Assembly (NCBI GenBank): GCA_965198915.1
Contig: CBDAQC010000006.1
Span: 620,001 to 684,000, forward strand
Length of the DNA: 64,000 nucleotides
Direction: 5' to 3'
From: BOG-908 sp965198915
Lineage (GTDB): Bacteria > Pseudomonadota > Alphaproteobacteria > Acetobacterales > Acetobacteraceae
Positions 34,809-43,431 of this stretch are shown here, piece by piece (positions within the stretch are counted from its first letter, which is position 1; each line of letters begins with the position of its first letter). The notes under the pieces were generated by a model. That model was not told the origin of the DNA. It searched no databases and saw only the letters and a list, made by a program, of their open reading frames with translations. The position numbers and the translations under genes are program-made.

Positions 34809-34990
34809 GTTTTTACCGGCGCAAGCGAAATGATGAGTAAGGCGTAACGAATTTGCTTGCCTCGTTCCGGAAGCTTGGCATGCAAGCGGGCAACCTTCGC
34901 CAAGTCGTTGACGCAGCTTGCGTAATCACAAACGAGGCTGCCCGGACCCCAGCAGGCTGGACGGACACTTCGCCCGTCGCGGACGGATGC

Positions 34991-36775
34991 TTAGCGCCCG
35001 AACAGGCGCTCCAGCTCGGTCCGGGTCAGCTTCAGGTAGGTGGGACGGCCGTGGCTGCAGGTGGCCGCCCGCGGCGTCACCTCCATCTCGCGCAGCAGGG
35101 CGTCCATCTCCGCCAGGCCGAGCCGGCGGCCGGCGCGTATGCTGCCGTGGCAGGCCATGCGCGCGATTACCGCGTCCAGCACCTGGGCCAGCGCGGTGCT
35201 CTCGCCGTGATGGGCCAGCTCGTCGGCGATGTCGGCCACCAGGCGTTGCGGGTCGGCCGCGCCCAAGGCGGCGGGCAGCGCGCGCACCAGCACCGCGCCG
35301 GGGCCGAAGGCTTCCAGCTCCAGGCCGAGCGGGGCCAGTTGGGCGGCGGCGGCGGCAAGTCGGCCGGCATGGGCGGCGCCGCAATCGACCACGGCGGGCA
35401 GCAGCAGCGCCTGGCTGCGCACGCCGCCCGCCAGCATCTGGGTGCGCAGCGCCTCGTGGGTCAGCCGCTCATGTGCGGCGTGCTGGTCCACCAGGATCAC
35501 CGCGTGGTCCGCCGTGGCGGCCACGATGTAGGTGTCGAGAAGCTGGGCCACCGGCGCGCCGAGCGGGTGTGTGGCGGCGTCCGGCGGGCTGGCCGCCGGC
35601 CAGGCACGCGCGCTGGCCTGGGAGAACGGCGGGGCCAGGGCCGGCTGGGCCTCGGCAAAGCCCATCTGGCGCACGCCGTCCTGGTTGGCGAAGGCCGGCC
35701 CCCCGGCATGCGGGCTGGGCGGGACGAGGCGCAAGGCGGGGCGGGGCGCCAGCGTGCCGGCGCCGCCGCCCAATGTGCGCTGCAGGGTGGAGATCACCAG
35801 GCCGCGCACCTGGTCGGCGTTACGGAAGCGCAGCTCGCTCTTTGCAGGGTGCACGTTCACGTCCAGCTCGTCCGGCGGCACGTCCAGCCACAGTGCCACC
35901 ACGCCATGCCGGCCGGCGGCCAGCACGTCCCGATAGGCCACGCGTATGGCGACGCGCAGGACCGGATCGGTGACCGGGCGGCCGTTGACCACAAGGGACT
36001 GGCCGGATGGGGTGGCGCGGCTGACCAGCGGGGCGCAGGCGAAGCCGGCCAGTGCCACCCCGTCCCGCGAGGCGGCGACGGGCAGCAGGCAGGAAGCCGC
36101 ATCCTGGCCCAGCAGGGCCGCCACCCGGCCGGCGCGGTCCTGCGCCGGCAGGTCAAACACCACCCTTCCCTCGATGGTGAGGCGGAATGCGGTGGCCGGT
36201 GCCGCCAGCGCCAGGCGGGACAGCGCGGCTTCGGCATGGTCGGCTTCGGTGCGGGCGGATTTGAGGAATTTGCGCCGCGCCGGGGTGGCGAAGAACAGGT
36301 CGTCCACGGTGACGCGGGTGCCTGGCGGGCCGGGGGCGGGAGCGACCGGAGACACCACCCCGCCGGCCACGGCAATACGGTGCGCGTGCGCGGCACCGGG
36401 CTGGCGGGAGACGATGGCAAGGCGGGCGGCGGCGCCTATGCTTGGCAGCGCCTCGCCGCGAAAGCCCAGCGTGGCGATGCGCACCAGGTCGCCATCCGGC
36501 AGCTTGCTGGTGCAGTGGCGCTGTACGGCGAGCGCCAGGCAGTCCGGCGACATGCCATGACCGTCATCGGTGACCTCGATATGTTCGATGCCGCCGCCGG
36601 CGAGCGCCACGGCGATGCGGGTGGCGCCGGCGTCCAGCGCGTTCTCCACCAGCTCCTTCACCGCGGCGGCAGGGCGTTCGATCACTTCGCCGGCGGCGAT
36701 GCGGTTGACCAGCGCCTCCGGCAATTGGCGGATGCGGGCCGGCGCGTAGCCTTGGCTGGGGCCGGGACTCGTCAT
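34991..36775 (-). CDS. mutL: DNA mismatch repair protein MutL with endonuclease motifs
   Basis: MutL links mismatch recognition to strand incision. ATG 36775 gives 594 residues; the frame opens to 36820. The GHKL ATPase has NRIAAGEVIERPAAAVKELV, DDGHG and GFRGEALPSIG in the first 110 residues. The C-terminal domain has DQHAAHERLTHE, which fits the metal-binding DQHA(x)2E(x)4E motif, plus ACHGSIR, CSHGRPT and a final FGR. These predict an active nicking endonuclease, as in bacteria without MutH/Dam. A Pro/Ala-rich linker near residues 340-410 separates the domains. typA lies upstream. Confidence 0.93.
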   Translation of the reverse strand: MTSPGPSQGYAPARIRQLPEALVNRIAAGEVIERPAAAVKELVENALDAGATRIAVALAGGGIEHIEVTDDGHGMSPDCLALAVQRHCTSKLPDGDLVRIATLGFRGEALPSIGAAARLAIVSRQPGAAHAHRIAVAGGVVSPVAPAPGPPGTRVTVDDLFFATPARRKFLKSARTEADHAEAALSRLALAAPATAFRLTIEGRVVFDLPAQDRAGRVAALLGQDAASCLLPVAASRDGVALAGFACAPLVSRATPSGQSLVVNGRPVTDPVLRVAIRVAYRDVLAAGRHGVVALWLDVPPDELDVNVHPAKSELRFRNADQVRGLVISTLQRTLGGGAGTLAPRPALRLVPPSPHAGGPAFANQDGVRQMGFAEAQPALAPPFSQASARAWPAASPPDAATHPLGAPVAQLLDTYIVAATADHAVILVDQHAAHERLTHEALRTQMLAGGVRSQALLLPAVVDCGAAHAGRLAAAAAQLAPLGLELEAFGPGAVLVRALPAALGAADPQRLVADIADELAHHGESTALAQVLDAVIARMACHGSIRAGRRLGLAEMDALLREMEVTPRAATCSHGRPTYLKLTRTELERLFGR

Positions 36776-36893
36776 GCAGGGCAAGTGTAGCGCACGCGGC
36801 CGGCAGGCGTCAGCCGGCAATCCGGGCCAAGTGAGGCCGCGCCGCGCGCGGGGGGCGGGAGCGGGTGAGCGGCACCCCGCCCACCCGGCGGCA

Positions 36894-38717
36894 TCAGGCC
36901 GCGTCGCTCTTCTTCTCGTTGCGCTTGCGCTCGTTCGGGTCCAGCCACTTCTTGCGAATGCGCACCGCGGACGGCGTCACCTCCACCAGCTCGTCGTCCT
37001 CTATGTAGGCGATCGACTGTTCCAGGTTCAGGCGGCGCGGCGGGATCAGCAGCATCGCCTCGTCCTTGCCGGCGGCGCGTATGTTGGTGAGCTTCTTTTC
37101 CTTGATCGGGTTGATGTCGAGGTCGCTCTCGCGCGAGTGCTCGCCCAGTATCATGCCCACGTACACCGCCTCGCCGGGGTTGACGAACAGCGTGCCGCGC
37201 TCCTGCAGGTACCACAGCGCGTATTGCACCGCGTGGCCGGCCTCGCTGCTGATGAGCGAGCCGTTACGCCGCCCCTCGATCGGGCCGGCCCAGGGGCGGT
37301 AGCCGGCGAACAGGCGGTTCATGATGCCGGTGCCGCGCGTGTCGGTGAGGAACTCGCCGTGATAGCCGATCAGGCCGCGGCTGGGCATGATGAAGGTCAG
37401 GCGCACCTTGCCGCCGCCGCTGGGCCGCATGTCCTGCATCTGGCCCTTTCGGCGGGACAGCTTCTCCACCACCGCGCCGGAATACGGCTCGTCCACGTCG
37501 ACCAGGACTTCCTCGAACGGCTCCTCGCGCTCGCCGGTCTCGGGATTGACCTGGGTCAGCACGCGCGGGCGGCCGATGGACAGCTCGAAGCCCTCGCGCC
37601 GCATCGTCTCGATCAGCACGCCCAACTGCAATTCGCCGCGGCCGGCCACTTCGAAGGCGTCCGCCTCGTTGCTCTCGCTGACCTTGATGGCGACGTTGCC
37701 CTCGGCCTCGCGGTACAGCCGGTCACGTATTTGGCGCGAGGTGACCTTCTTGCCTTCCTTGCCGCCCAGCGGGCCGTCATTGACGCGGAACGTCATCGCC
37801 AGCGTCGGCGGATCGACGGGAATAGCGTGCAGCGGTTCGGTCAGCTCGGGCGCGCCTATGCTGTCCGGGATGGTGGCGTCGGTCAGGCCGGCCACGGCCA
37901 CGATGTCACCGGCTTCGGCTTCTTCCACCGTGACGCGATCCAGGCCGCGGAAGCCGAGGAGCTTGGTGAGGCGGCCGGTTTCCACGGTGGTGCCATCCTG
38001 GCGCAGAACCTTCACCTGCATGTTCAGCTTGGCGCGGCCCTGCTCCACCCGGCCGGTGAGCACGCGGCCGAGGAAGAGATCGTATTCCAGTATGGAGGCG
38101 ACCATGGCGAAAGGCGCGTCCTTGTCCAGCGTGGGCGCGTGGACGTGGCTGAGCACCAGGTCGAACAGGGCCGACAGGTCCTTGCGCGGGCCCTCCAGCT
38201 CGCGGTCCGCCCAGCCCTGGCGGCCGGAGGCGTAGAGCATCGGGAAGTCGAGCTGCTCGTCCGAGGCGCCCAGGGCGGCGAACAGGTCGAACACTTCGGT
38301 GTGGACCTCGTCGGCGCGCGCGTCCTGGCGATCGATCTTGTTGACGACCACGATGGGCTTTAGGCCGCGCTGCAGCGCCTTGCCGACCACGAACTTGGTC
38401 TGCGGCAGCACGCCTTCTGCCGCGTCCACCAGCACGATGGCGCCGTCCACCATGTTGAGGATGCGCTCCACCTCGCCGCCGAAATCGGCGTGGCCAGGCG
38501 TGTCCACGATGTTGATGCGGGTGTCTTTCCACACCACGCTGGCGCATTTCGCCAGGATGGTGATGCCGCGTTCCTTCTCCAGGTCGTTGCGGTCGAGCGC
38601 GCGTTCGACGACGGCCTGGTGCTCGCGATAGGCGCCGGACTGCTTCAGCAACTGGTCGACCAGCGTTGTCTTGCCGTGGTCGACATGGGCGATGATGGCG
38701 ATGTTGCGTATGTCCAT
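36894..38717 (-). CDS. typA: Ribosome-binding translational GTPase TypA/BipA
   Basis: TypA is a ribosome-associated GTPase needed for growth at low temperature and under stress. ATG 38717 gives MDIRNIAIIAHVDHGKTTLV and 607 residues; the frame opens upstream to 38936 through a hairpin and a repeat. G1 (AHVDHGKTT), G2 (KERGITILAK), G3 (DTPGHADFGGEV) and G4 (NKIDR) are all intact. The C-terminal half has SRGLIGYHGEFLTDTRGTG and ends in the basic TypA-specific tail (WLDPNERKRNEKK). A stem-loop with a short U-run sits 42 bases before the start codon. Confidence 0.95.
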   Translation of the reverse strand: MDIRNIAIIAHVDHGKTTLVDQLLKQSGAYREHQAVVERALDRNDLEKERGITILAKCASVVWKDTRINIVDTPGHADFGGEVERILNMVDGAIVLVDAAEGVLPQTKFVVGKALQRGLKPIVVVNKIDRQDARADEVHTEVFDLFAALGASDEQLDFPMLYASGRQGWADRELEGPRKDLSALFDLVLSHVHAPTLDKDAPFAMVASILEYDLFLGRVLTGRVEQGRAKLNMQVKVLRQDGTTVETGRLTKLLGFRGLDRVTVEEAEAGDIVAVAGLTDATIPDSIGAPELTEPLHAIPVDPPTLAMTFRVNDGPLGGKEGKKVTSRQIRDRLYREAEGNVAIKVSESNEADAFEVAGRGELQLGVLIETMRREGFELSIGRPRVLTQVNPETGEREEPFEEVLVDVDEPYSGAVVEKLSRRKGQMQDMRPSGGGKVRLTFIMPSRGLIGYHGEFLTDTRGTGIMNRLFAGYRPWAGPIEGRRNGSLISSEAGHAVQYALWYLQERGTLFVNPGEAVYVGMILGEHSRESDLDINPIKEKKLTNIRAAGKDEAMLLIPPRRLNLEQSIAYIEDDELVEVTPSAVRIRKKWLDPNERKRNEKKSDAA

Positions 38718-38758
38718 GGGGCACTTCACGTTCGAGGGTGTCGGGTGCGGCGCATACG

Positions 38759-38787
38759 AAAAGGGCCTGACTTCGCATGTCAGACCC
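38759..38787 (-). terminator. Intrinsic-terminator-like hairpin just upstream of typA
   Basis: Read on the minus strand, GGGTCTGAC pairs over nine positions with GTCAGGCCC (one T-G pair) across a seven-base loop, followed by TTTT. It lies between the upstream secreted-protein gene and typA, so it may terminate that transcript or act as a leader attenuator for typA. Confidence 0.6.
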
Positions 38788-38850
38788 TGGGCGGCACCGC
38801 GTCTGGCGGAGAGATAGGCGCTGCTTGCTGCGGATGCGAGAGAAAAGGAG

Positions 38851-38975
38851 GCCAGGCCTGCTTTTTTGCTAAAAAGACGAAACCTCTGCTCCTCCGCCTG
38901 CAACGCGCCGCGCGTTTGTTCGCGCAGCACGTGCAAGCAGGAAGCAGAAATCTTCTGCTTCCATTCTTCGGGGAA
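38851..38975. repeat. Paired-hairpin intergenic repeat, degenerate full copy
   Basis: CCTGCTTTTTTGC faces AAAAAGACG with AACCTCTGCTCC. The right arm has GCAAGCAGGAAGCAG and AAATCTTCTGCTTCC. It lies after the secreted-protein gene. Confidence 0.6.
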
Positions 38976-38977
38976 GC

Positions 38978-39607
38978 TTACGGCGTCGCCGCGCCCGCCG
39001 TGTTCTGCAGCGCCATCTGGATGGCCGATTGCGCGCCGTGCAGGTCGTTGTGGCCGAGCGCCTGGCGCGCCTGGCTGACCTGCTGGACGATCGCCGCCTG
39101 GTCCGGCTGGTTGGCGGTACCCACGGGGGTGCTGCGGTCCAGCAGGCGGGTCTCGGCCATCTCCAGCGCCTGCTGCGCCTCGCCGGTGTGGTGCATGCGC
39201 AGCGCGCGGTCGGCATCATGGAGGTAATTCACGTAGCCCGCGTTCTCGCCGTCCTTGGGCAGCGGAAGGTGCGGCGCGATGGCGGAGCGGCTGTCCGTGG
39301 CGTCTATGTTGCTGGCCCGCGCGGAGGCCGGGCCGCTCAGGCCGGTGCCCGGCTCATGGGCGAAGGTGGTGGGCTCGCCGCCGTCCGACTTGGCCACGTG
39401 GTGATGGTGCCGGGGCGGCGTGGTGGTGGCGGACGGCGCCGTCGTGGAGGCGGAAGGGGGTGCCGTCTCGGCGGGGGGTGCCTGGTCGGTGGCCGCAGCC
39501 GGCGGGGTTGCGGTAGGCGAGCTGTCCGGCGCGGCGGTCTGGGCGTAGGCGGCGGGCAGGAACGCCAGGCCGGCTAGGGCGGCGGAGGCGAGAAGCAGGT
39601 TGCGCAT
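38978..39607 (-). CDS. Exported His/Pro-rich protein, unknown function
   Basis: ATG 39607 gives MRNLLLASAALAGLAFLPAA, a signal peptide cleaved near AYAQ, and 209 residues; the longer opening to 39889 is unsupported. After a Pro/Ala/Thr-rich stretch with PPRHHHHVAKSDGG, the C-terminal ~110 residues are helical (NAGYVNYLHDADRALRMHHT; GEAQQALEMAETRLL; NDLHGAQSAIQMALQNT). This layout is seen in many alphaproteobacterial periplasmic proteins of unknown role. No partner is visible. It lies between truA and typA on the same strand. Confidence 0.72.
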   Translation of the reverse strand: MRNLLLASAALAGLAFLPAAYAQTAAPDSSPTATPPAAATDQAPPAETAPPSASTTAPSATTTPPRHHHHVAKSDGGEPTTFAHEPGTGLSGPASARASNIDATDSRSAIAPHLPLPKDGENAGYVNYLHDADRALRMHHTGEAQQALEMAETRLLDRSTPVGTANQPDQAAIVQQVSQARQALGHNDLHGAQSAIQMALQNTAGAATP

Positions 39608-39752
39608 GGAATGGCTCCTTGGGATGTCGTCTGGCCGGAATAGGGCGCGTGCGCCGCTGCCAGAAACGGCGCAGGTCGGACTGGCCCAGACAACGACAGG
39701 CCCGCGCGCTTGGTTGCCGCATGGCTGCCGGCAGGCCGCGGCGGCTCGGGCG

Positions 39753-40511
39753 TCAGGCGGCGAACGGGTCCTCGGGGTAGCGCACGCCGGTGAGGTACAG
39801 CCCGTCCGGCGGCGCCGTGGGGCCGGCTGCCGCGCGGTTGCGGGCGGCCAGCGCCGCGGCCACGTCGTCCGGCTGCCAGCGCCCTTCACCCACCAGGCGC
39901 AGCGTGCCCACTATGTTGCGCACCTGGTGGTGCAGGAAGCTGCGCGCCTCGGCGATCACGTGGACCTCCTCGCCGGCGCGTGTCACGTCCAGCCGGTCCA
40001 GCGTGCGCAGCGGCGAGCTGGCCTGGCAGGCCGCCGCGCGGAACGAGGTGAAATCGTGCCGGCCGAGCAGGTGCGCGCCGGCACGCTGCATGGCGCCCAC
40101 GTCCAGCGGGCGGGGCAGGTGCCAGGCGCGGTGCGCCAGCAGGGCCGGCCGGGCCGGGCGGTTGAGCACGCGATACAGATAGGCGCGGCCGATAGCGGTG
40201 AAGCGGGCGTTCCAGGACGGTGCCACGGCAGCGGCCTGCAGGACGGCGATAGGGTGCGGCTTCAGGTGGTAGTTCAGCGCGGCCACAAGCTGTTCGGGCG
40301 TCATCGCGCGGGCGAGGTCCAGATGGGCGACCTGGCCGGTTGCGTGCACGCCGGCATCGGTGCGGCCTGCGGCGGTGGCGGCCACAGGGCCGCCGGCCAG
40401 GCCTGCGGCCGCTTCCTCGAGCGCGGACTGGATGGACGGGCCGGTGGCCTGGCGCTGCCAGCCGACGAAGCCCGTGCCGTCATATTCCAGCTTCAGCGCC
40501 CAGCGCGTCAC
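39753..40511 (-). CDS. truA: tRNA pseudouridine(38-40) synthase TruA
   Basis: TruA makes pseudouridine at positions 38-40 of the anticodon stem. The start is GTG 40511 (VTRWALKLEYDGTGFVGWQR), overlapping the fmt stop by four bases, for 252 residues. The catalytic Asp lies in AAGRTDAGVHATGQVAHLDL near residue 53. RAYLYRVLNR near 112 and SFLHHQVRNIVGTLRLVGEG near 190 are further TruA motifs. It is the third gene of a def-fmt-truA set, a common bacterial linkage of translation genes. Confidence 0.95.
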   Translation of the reverse strand: MTRWALKLEYDGTGFVGWQRQATGPSIQSALEEAAAGLAGGPVAATAAGRTDAGVHATGQVAHLDLARAMTPEQLVAALNYHLKPHPIAVLQAAAVAPSWNARFTAIGRAYLYRVLNRPARPALLAHRAWHLPRPLDVGAMQRAGAHLLGRHDFTSFRAAACQASSPLRTLDRLDVTRAGEEVHVIAEARSFLHHQVRNIVGTLRLVGEGRWQPDDVAAALAARNRAAAGPTAPPDGLYLTGVRYPEDPFAA

Positions 40512-41419
40512 GCAAGCACCAGGTCCGGCCAGCCTTGCAGGCCGCGCAGGAAAGCGGCGCCGTCCGCGGCCGGGCGGCCGGCGCGCTGCACGCGCGCGAG
40601 GCGCAGGGCGCCGTTGCCGCACGCGACGGTGAAATCGGGGGCGATGATGCGGCCGGGCCGGGCGGGCGCCGGCAGGGCGGCAGGCTCGGCGGCCAGGATC
40701 TTCAGCGTGTCCGCGCCCAGCAGGGCGTAGGTGCCCGGCCAGGGGATCAGCGCCCGCACGCGGCGGTCCAGCGCCGCGCTATCCTGGGTGAAGTCGAGAT
40801 GGCCGTCCGCACGGGTGAGTTTGGGCGCGTAGGTGACCCCCGCCTCGGGCTGCGGCGTGGCCGGCGGCAGGTCTGCTAGCGCCTGCACGATCATGCGCGC
40901 GCCCAGCGTGGCAAGCTGGTCGAACAGCGCGGGGGTGGTGTCGCGCGGGCCGATCGGGATCGCCGCGCGAAGGCGCATGGCGCCGGTGTCCAGGCCCTCA
41001 TCCATCTGCATGATGGTGACGCCGGTCTCGGCATCGCCGGCGAGCAGGGCGGCGTGGATGGGCGCGGCGCCGCGCCAGCGCGGCAGCAGGCTGGCATGGA
41101 TGTTGAGGCAGCCGAGGCGCGGAGCGTCCAGCATCTCGCGCGGCAGGATCAGGCCGTAGGCGGCGACCACGGCGGCATCGAGCTGCAGGGCGGCGAAGGC
41201 CGCGTGTTCATCCGGCTCGCGGCGCAGGCGGGCGGGGGTGCGGACGGGCAGGCCCATCTCGTCCGCCGCGAGGTGGACGGCGCAGCGCGTGAGCGCCTGG
41301 CCGCGATGGGCCGGGCGGGGCGGCTGGCAATACACGGCGGCGATCTGGTGGCCGGCTTCGGCCAGCGCGTGCAGCGCGGGGACGGCGAAGGCCGGGGTGC
41401 CCAGGAAGGCTAGGCGCAT
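40508..41419 (-). CDS. fmt: Methionyl-tRNA formyltransferase
   Basis: Fmt formylates initiator Met-tRNA. ATG 41419 starts MRLAFLGTPAFAVPALHALA, 303 residues; the frame runs upstream into a hairpin repeat and is not used. The Rossmann fold has the catalytic LNIHASLLPRWRGAAPI near residue 106 (Asn and His), TGVTIMQMDEGLDTGAM with the catalytic Asp near 137, and the C-terminal OB-fold (RALIPWPGTYALL near 205). It overlaps truA. def lies upstream across a 218-base gap filled with a full repeat copy. Confidence 0.95.
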   Translation of the reverse strand: MRLAFLGTPAFAVPALHALAEAGHQIAAVYCQPPRPAHRGQALTRCAVHLAADEMGLPVRTPARLRREPDEHAAFAALQLDAAVVAAYGLILPREMLDAPRLGCLNIHASLLPRWRGAAPIHAALLAGDAETGVTIMQMDEGLDTGAMRLRAAIPIGPRDTTPALFDQLATLGARMIVQALADLPPATPQPEAGVTYAPKLTRADGHLDFTQDSAALDRRVRALIPWPGTYALLGADTLKILAAEPAALPAPARPGRIIAPDFTVACGNGALRLARVQRAGRPAADGAAFLRGLQGWPDLVLA

Positions 41420-41460
41420 GGCGGGTGCTGGCCTTCTGCGGTGGTTCGACAGAATGTTAA

Positions 41461-41616
41461 GTAAGCAAGCAGTCCTTTTTGGAAAAAAGGACCATAAAAC
41501 TTTTGCTACCCGCATTTGCGGCTGTCGTGAGCTTCTGGAATACCGCGGTGCCGCAGCAGCGAGGAGCAAAAGTCTTTTGCTTCTTTTCTTCAGAAAAGAA
41601 GACCTTGCTTGCTTCC
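41461..41616. repeat. Paired-hairpin intergenic repeat, full copy
   Basis: The left arm is of the GTCC/GGAC type (AGTCCTTTTTGG facing AAAAAGGACC). The right arm is of the CTTC/GAAG type (GCTTCTTTTCTTC facing AGAAAAGAAG). Terminal GCAAGC and GCTTGC are inverted. It separates fmt from def. Confidence 0.8.
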
Positions 41617-41637
41617 GCCACGCTCATCCAGCGTGCG

Positions 41638-42168
41638 CTACTTCAGCGCCGCCTGTTTCTGCTCCTTGGCCAGCTTGCGCATCAGCATGTTGCGTTTCAG
41701 CACCGAGAGGTGGTCCACGAACAGCACGCCGTCCAGATGGTCGATCTCGTGCTGCAGGCAGGCGGCCATCAGGCCGTCCGCGTCGATTTCCCGCCGGCGG
41801 CCGTCCAGGTCCGAGTAGGACACGCGCACCTGGGCGGGGCGGGCCACGTCCGCATACTGGTTGGGCAGCGAGAGGCAGCCTTCCTCGCGCGTGGCCCATT
41901 CCTCGCTGACGCGCAGGATCTCCGGATTGATCAGCACGATGGGCGCGCGCGTCTCGTCCGGCATCAGGTCCACCACGGCCAGGCGCAGCCCGACATCGAC
42001 CTGCGGCGCGGCCAGGCCGATGCCGGGGGCCTTGTACATCGCGTCGAACATGCGCGGCACGAGGAGGCGGACGCGGTCCATGTCCTCGGTCTTGATGGCG
42101 CGTGCCTTGGTCTTCAGCGCCTTGTTGGGGGCGATCAGGATGGGCAGGGTGGGGTCGGCGTCGTCCAT
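41638..42168 (-). CDS. def: Peptide deformylase
   Basis: Deformylase removes the N-formyl group from nascent proteins. The 176-residue product has all three metal-site motifs: GIGLAAPQV near residue 49, EEGCLSLP near 95 and QHEIDHLDG near 138 (HEIDH with catalytic Glu). The family length is about 170. It is the first gene of def-fmt-truA, matching its job of reversing the Fmt reaction. ATG 42168 has no competing start nearby. Confidence 0.95.
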   Translation of the reverse strand: MDDADPTLPILIAPNKALKTKARAIKTEDMDRVRLLVPRMFDAMYKAPGIGLAAPQVDVGLRLAVVDLMPDETRAPIVLINPEILRVSEEWATREEGCLSLPNQYADVARPAQVRVSYSDLDGRRREIDADGLMAACLQHEIDHLDGVLFVDHLSVLKRNMLMRKLAKEQKQAALK

Positions 42169-42234
42169 TTGCGGTGTTTATGGGGCGTGGGGCGGAAAGC
42201 AAACCCTTCGCGCATAACCAGGCAAGGCAGATGA

Positions 42235-42291
42235 ATGGGGGTCTGGGGCCTCGAGGCCCCAGCGGGGTTTGGGGCAGAGCCCCAACCTTGC
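42235..42291. repeat. GC-rich clustered-palindrome repeat (copy 2)
   Basis: GGTCTGGGGCC-TCGA-GGCCCC, then AGCGGGG and TTTGGGGC-AGA-GCCCCAA. Its architecture matches that of 13053-13110, with loop bases changed. It sits between def and bciA. Confidence 0.8.
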
Positions 42292-42298
42292 CCGTGCA

Positions 42299-43261
42299 TC
42301 AGAACACGGCATGATCCCCGAGGTCGGTTACCGCCGCCCCGCTGGCCAGCGCCCGATAATGGTCGAACAGCGTGTCCGTCCCGGTGGAGGGCGTGGCGTC
42401 CGCGTCATAGGCGCCGGTCTCCGGGTTGAACACCAGCATGGAGTGGGTGGCGTAGTAGCGGCCGATCCTGGCCAGCTCGGCCTTGGCAGAGAGCGGCGGC
42501 ACCAGGCGGGATGCGGCGGCCAGGCCGGCCACCACGCCGTCCAGCAGCGCCACCGGCACCTGGCGGAACGCCGGCTTGCGGCCAAGCAGGCCGAATAGCG
42601 CCAGGCCTTGCTCGCGCGGCGTGATGGCCGGGCCAGGGCCGCCGATCGGCAGCACGCGGCAATGGGTTTCGGCGTCGGTCAGGCAGTCAACCAGGAAGCG
42701 CGCCAGGTCTGCGTCGCTGATCGGCTTGCAGGCGGTCAGCCGGCCGTCACCGAACAGCAGGAATGGGCGGCCGCGCTGCACGCGGGCAAACTGGCCGGAC
42801 AGCGATTTGAAATAGGCGGTTGGGCGGACGATGGTGAAGGCCAGGCCGGACTGGCGCAGTGCGGCCTCGAAGGCGAGCTTGGCGTGCTGGAAGGCGAGCT
42901 CCGGCTGCTGCACGCAGAGGGCGGACAGCAGGACGAAGCGACTGACGCCGGCCTGCCGGGCCGCCGCCAGCATGTTGAGATGCGCCTGGTGATCCACCGC
43001 CCAGGCATCCGCCGGCGCGCCGGTGCGCGAGGCCATGCAGGACAGGACCGCGTCGAAGCGCTCGCCGGCCAGGCCATCCCGCGCGATCGCGTCGGGGCTG
43101 GAGAAATCGACCGTCCGGCCCGGCGCCGGCGAGGTGCCCGGGGCGCGCGGACGATTCAGGCACACGACGTCATGGCCGCGCTGCGTCAGCGCGTGCAGGG
43201 TGGCGCGGCCGATCGTGCCGGTGGCGCCGAGCAGGCAGACGCGCAGCCTGGCGTTTGGCAT
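42299..43261 (-). CDS. bciA: Divinyl (proto)chlorophyllide 8-vinyl reductase BciA-like
   Basis: BciA reduces the C8 vinyl group of chlorophyllide or bacteriochlorophyllide with NADPH. ATG 43261 gives MPNARLRVCLLGATGTIGRA and 320 residues (another Met lies nine codons earlier). The NmrA-like short-chain fold has LLGATGTIGRAT (NADPH), CLNRP, then ILSCMASRTGAPADAW-like LSCMASRTGAPADAWAVD near residue 71. LAFQHAKLAFEAAL and TACKPISDADLARF are the usual blocks, and GRYYATHSMLVFNPETG is near 285. These match the BciA family strongly. No other photosynthesis gene is in the window, so the role may be part of a scattered pathway. Confidence 0.85.
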   Translation of the reverse strand: MPNARLRVCLLGATGTIGRATLHALTQRGHDVVCLNRPRAPGTSPAPGRTVDFSSPDAIARDGLAGERFDAVLSCMASRTGAPADAWAVDHQAHLNMLAAARQAGVSRFVLLSALCVQQPELAFQHAKLAFEAALRQSGLAFTIVRPTAYFKSLSGQFARVQRGRPFLLFGDGRLTACKPISDADLARFLVDCLTDAETHCRVLPIGGPGPAITPREQGLALFGLLGRKPAFRQVPVALLDGVVAGLAAASRLVPPLSAKAELARIGRYYATHSMLVFNPETGAYDADATPSTGTDTLFDHYRALASGAAVTDLGDHAVF

Positions 43262-43431
43262 GGGCGGGGACAAGGGCGGTGGCGGCATGGCCGGGTATAG
43301 CGCCCGCTCCAGCTGACGCGCCAACCACGACGCAGGCACGGACGGAGGCGGGCGGCACGGATGCGCCGCGCCGCGCAACCGCGCGCCGCGCCCGGCCGTT
43401 GCCAGGGCCTGGTACGGAGCGAGATCCCTGC

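Noticed and set aside
34793..34815. Intrinsic terminator on the plus strand
   Set aside because: The stem is only five pairs and no plus-strand gene ends nearby.
34853..36790. 645-residue plus-strand open frame
   Set aside because: It is antisense to mutL, Gly/Arg/His-rich without domains, as expected of high-GC shadow frames.
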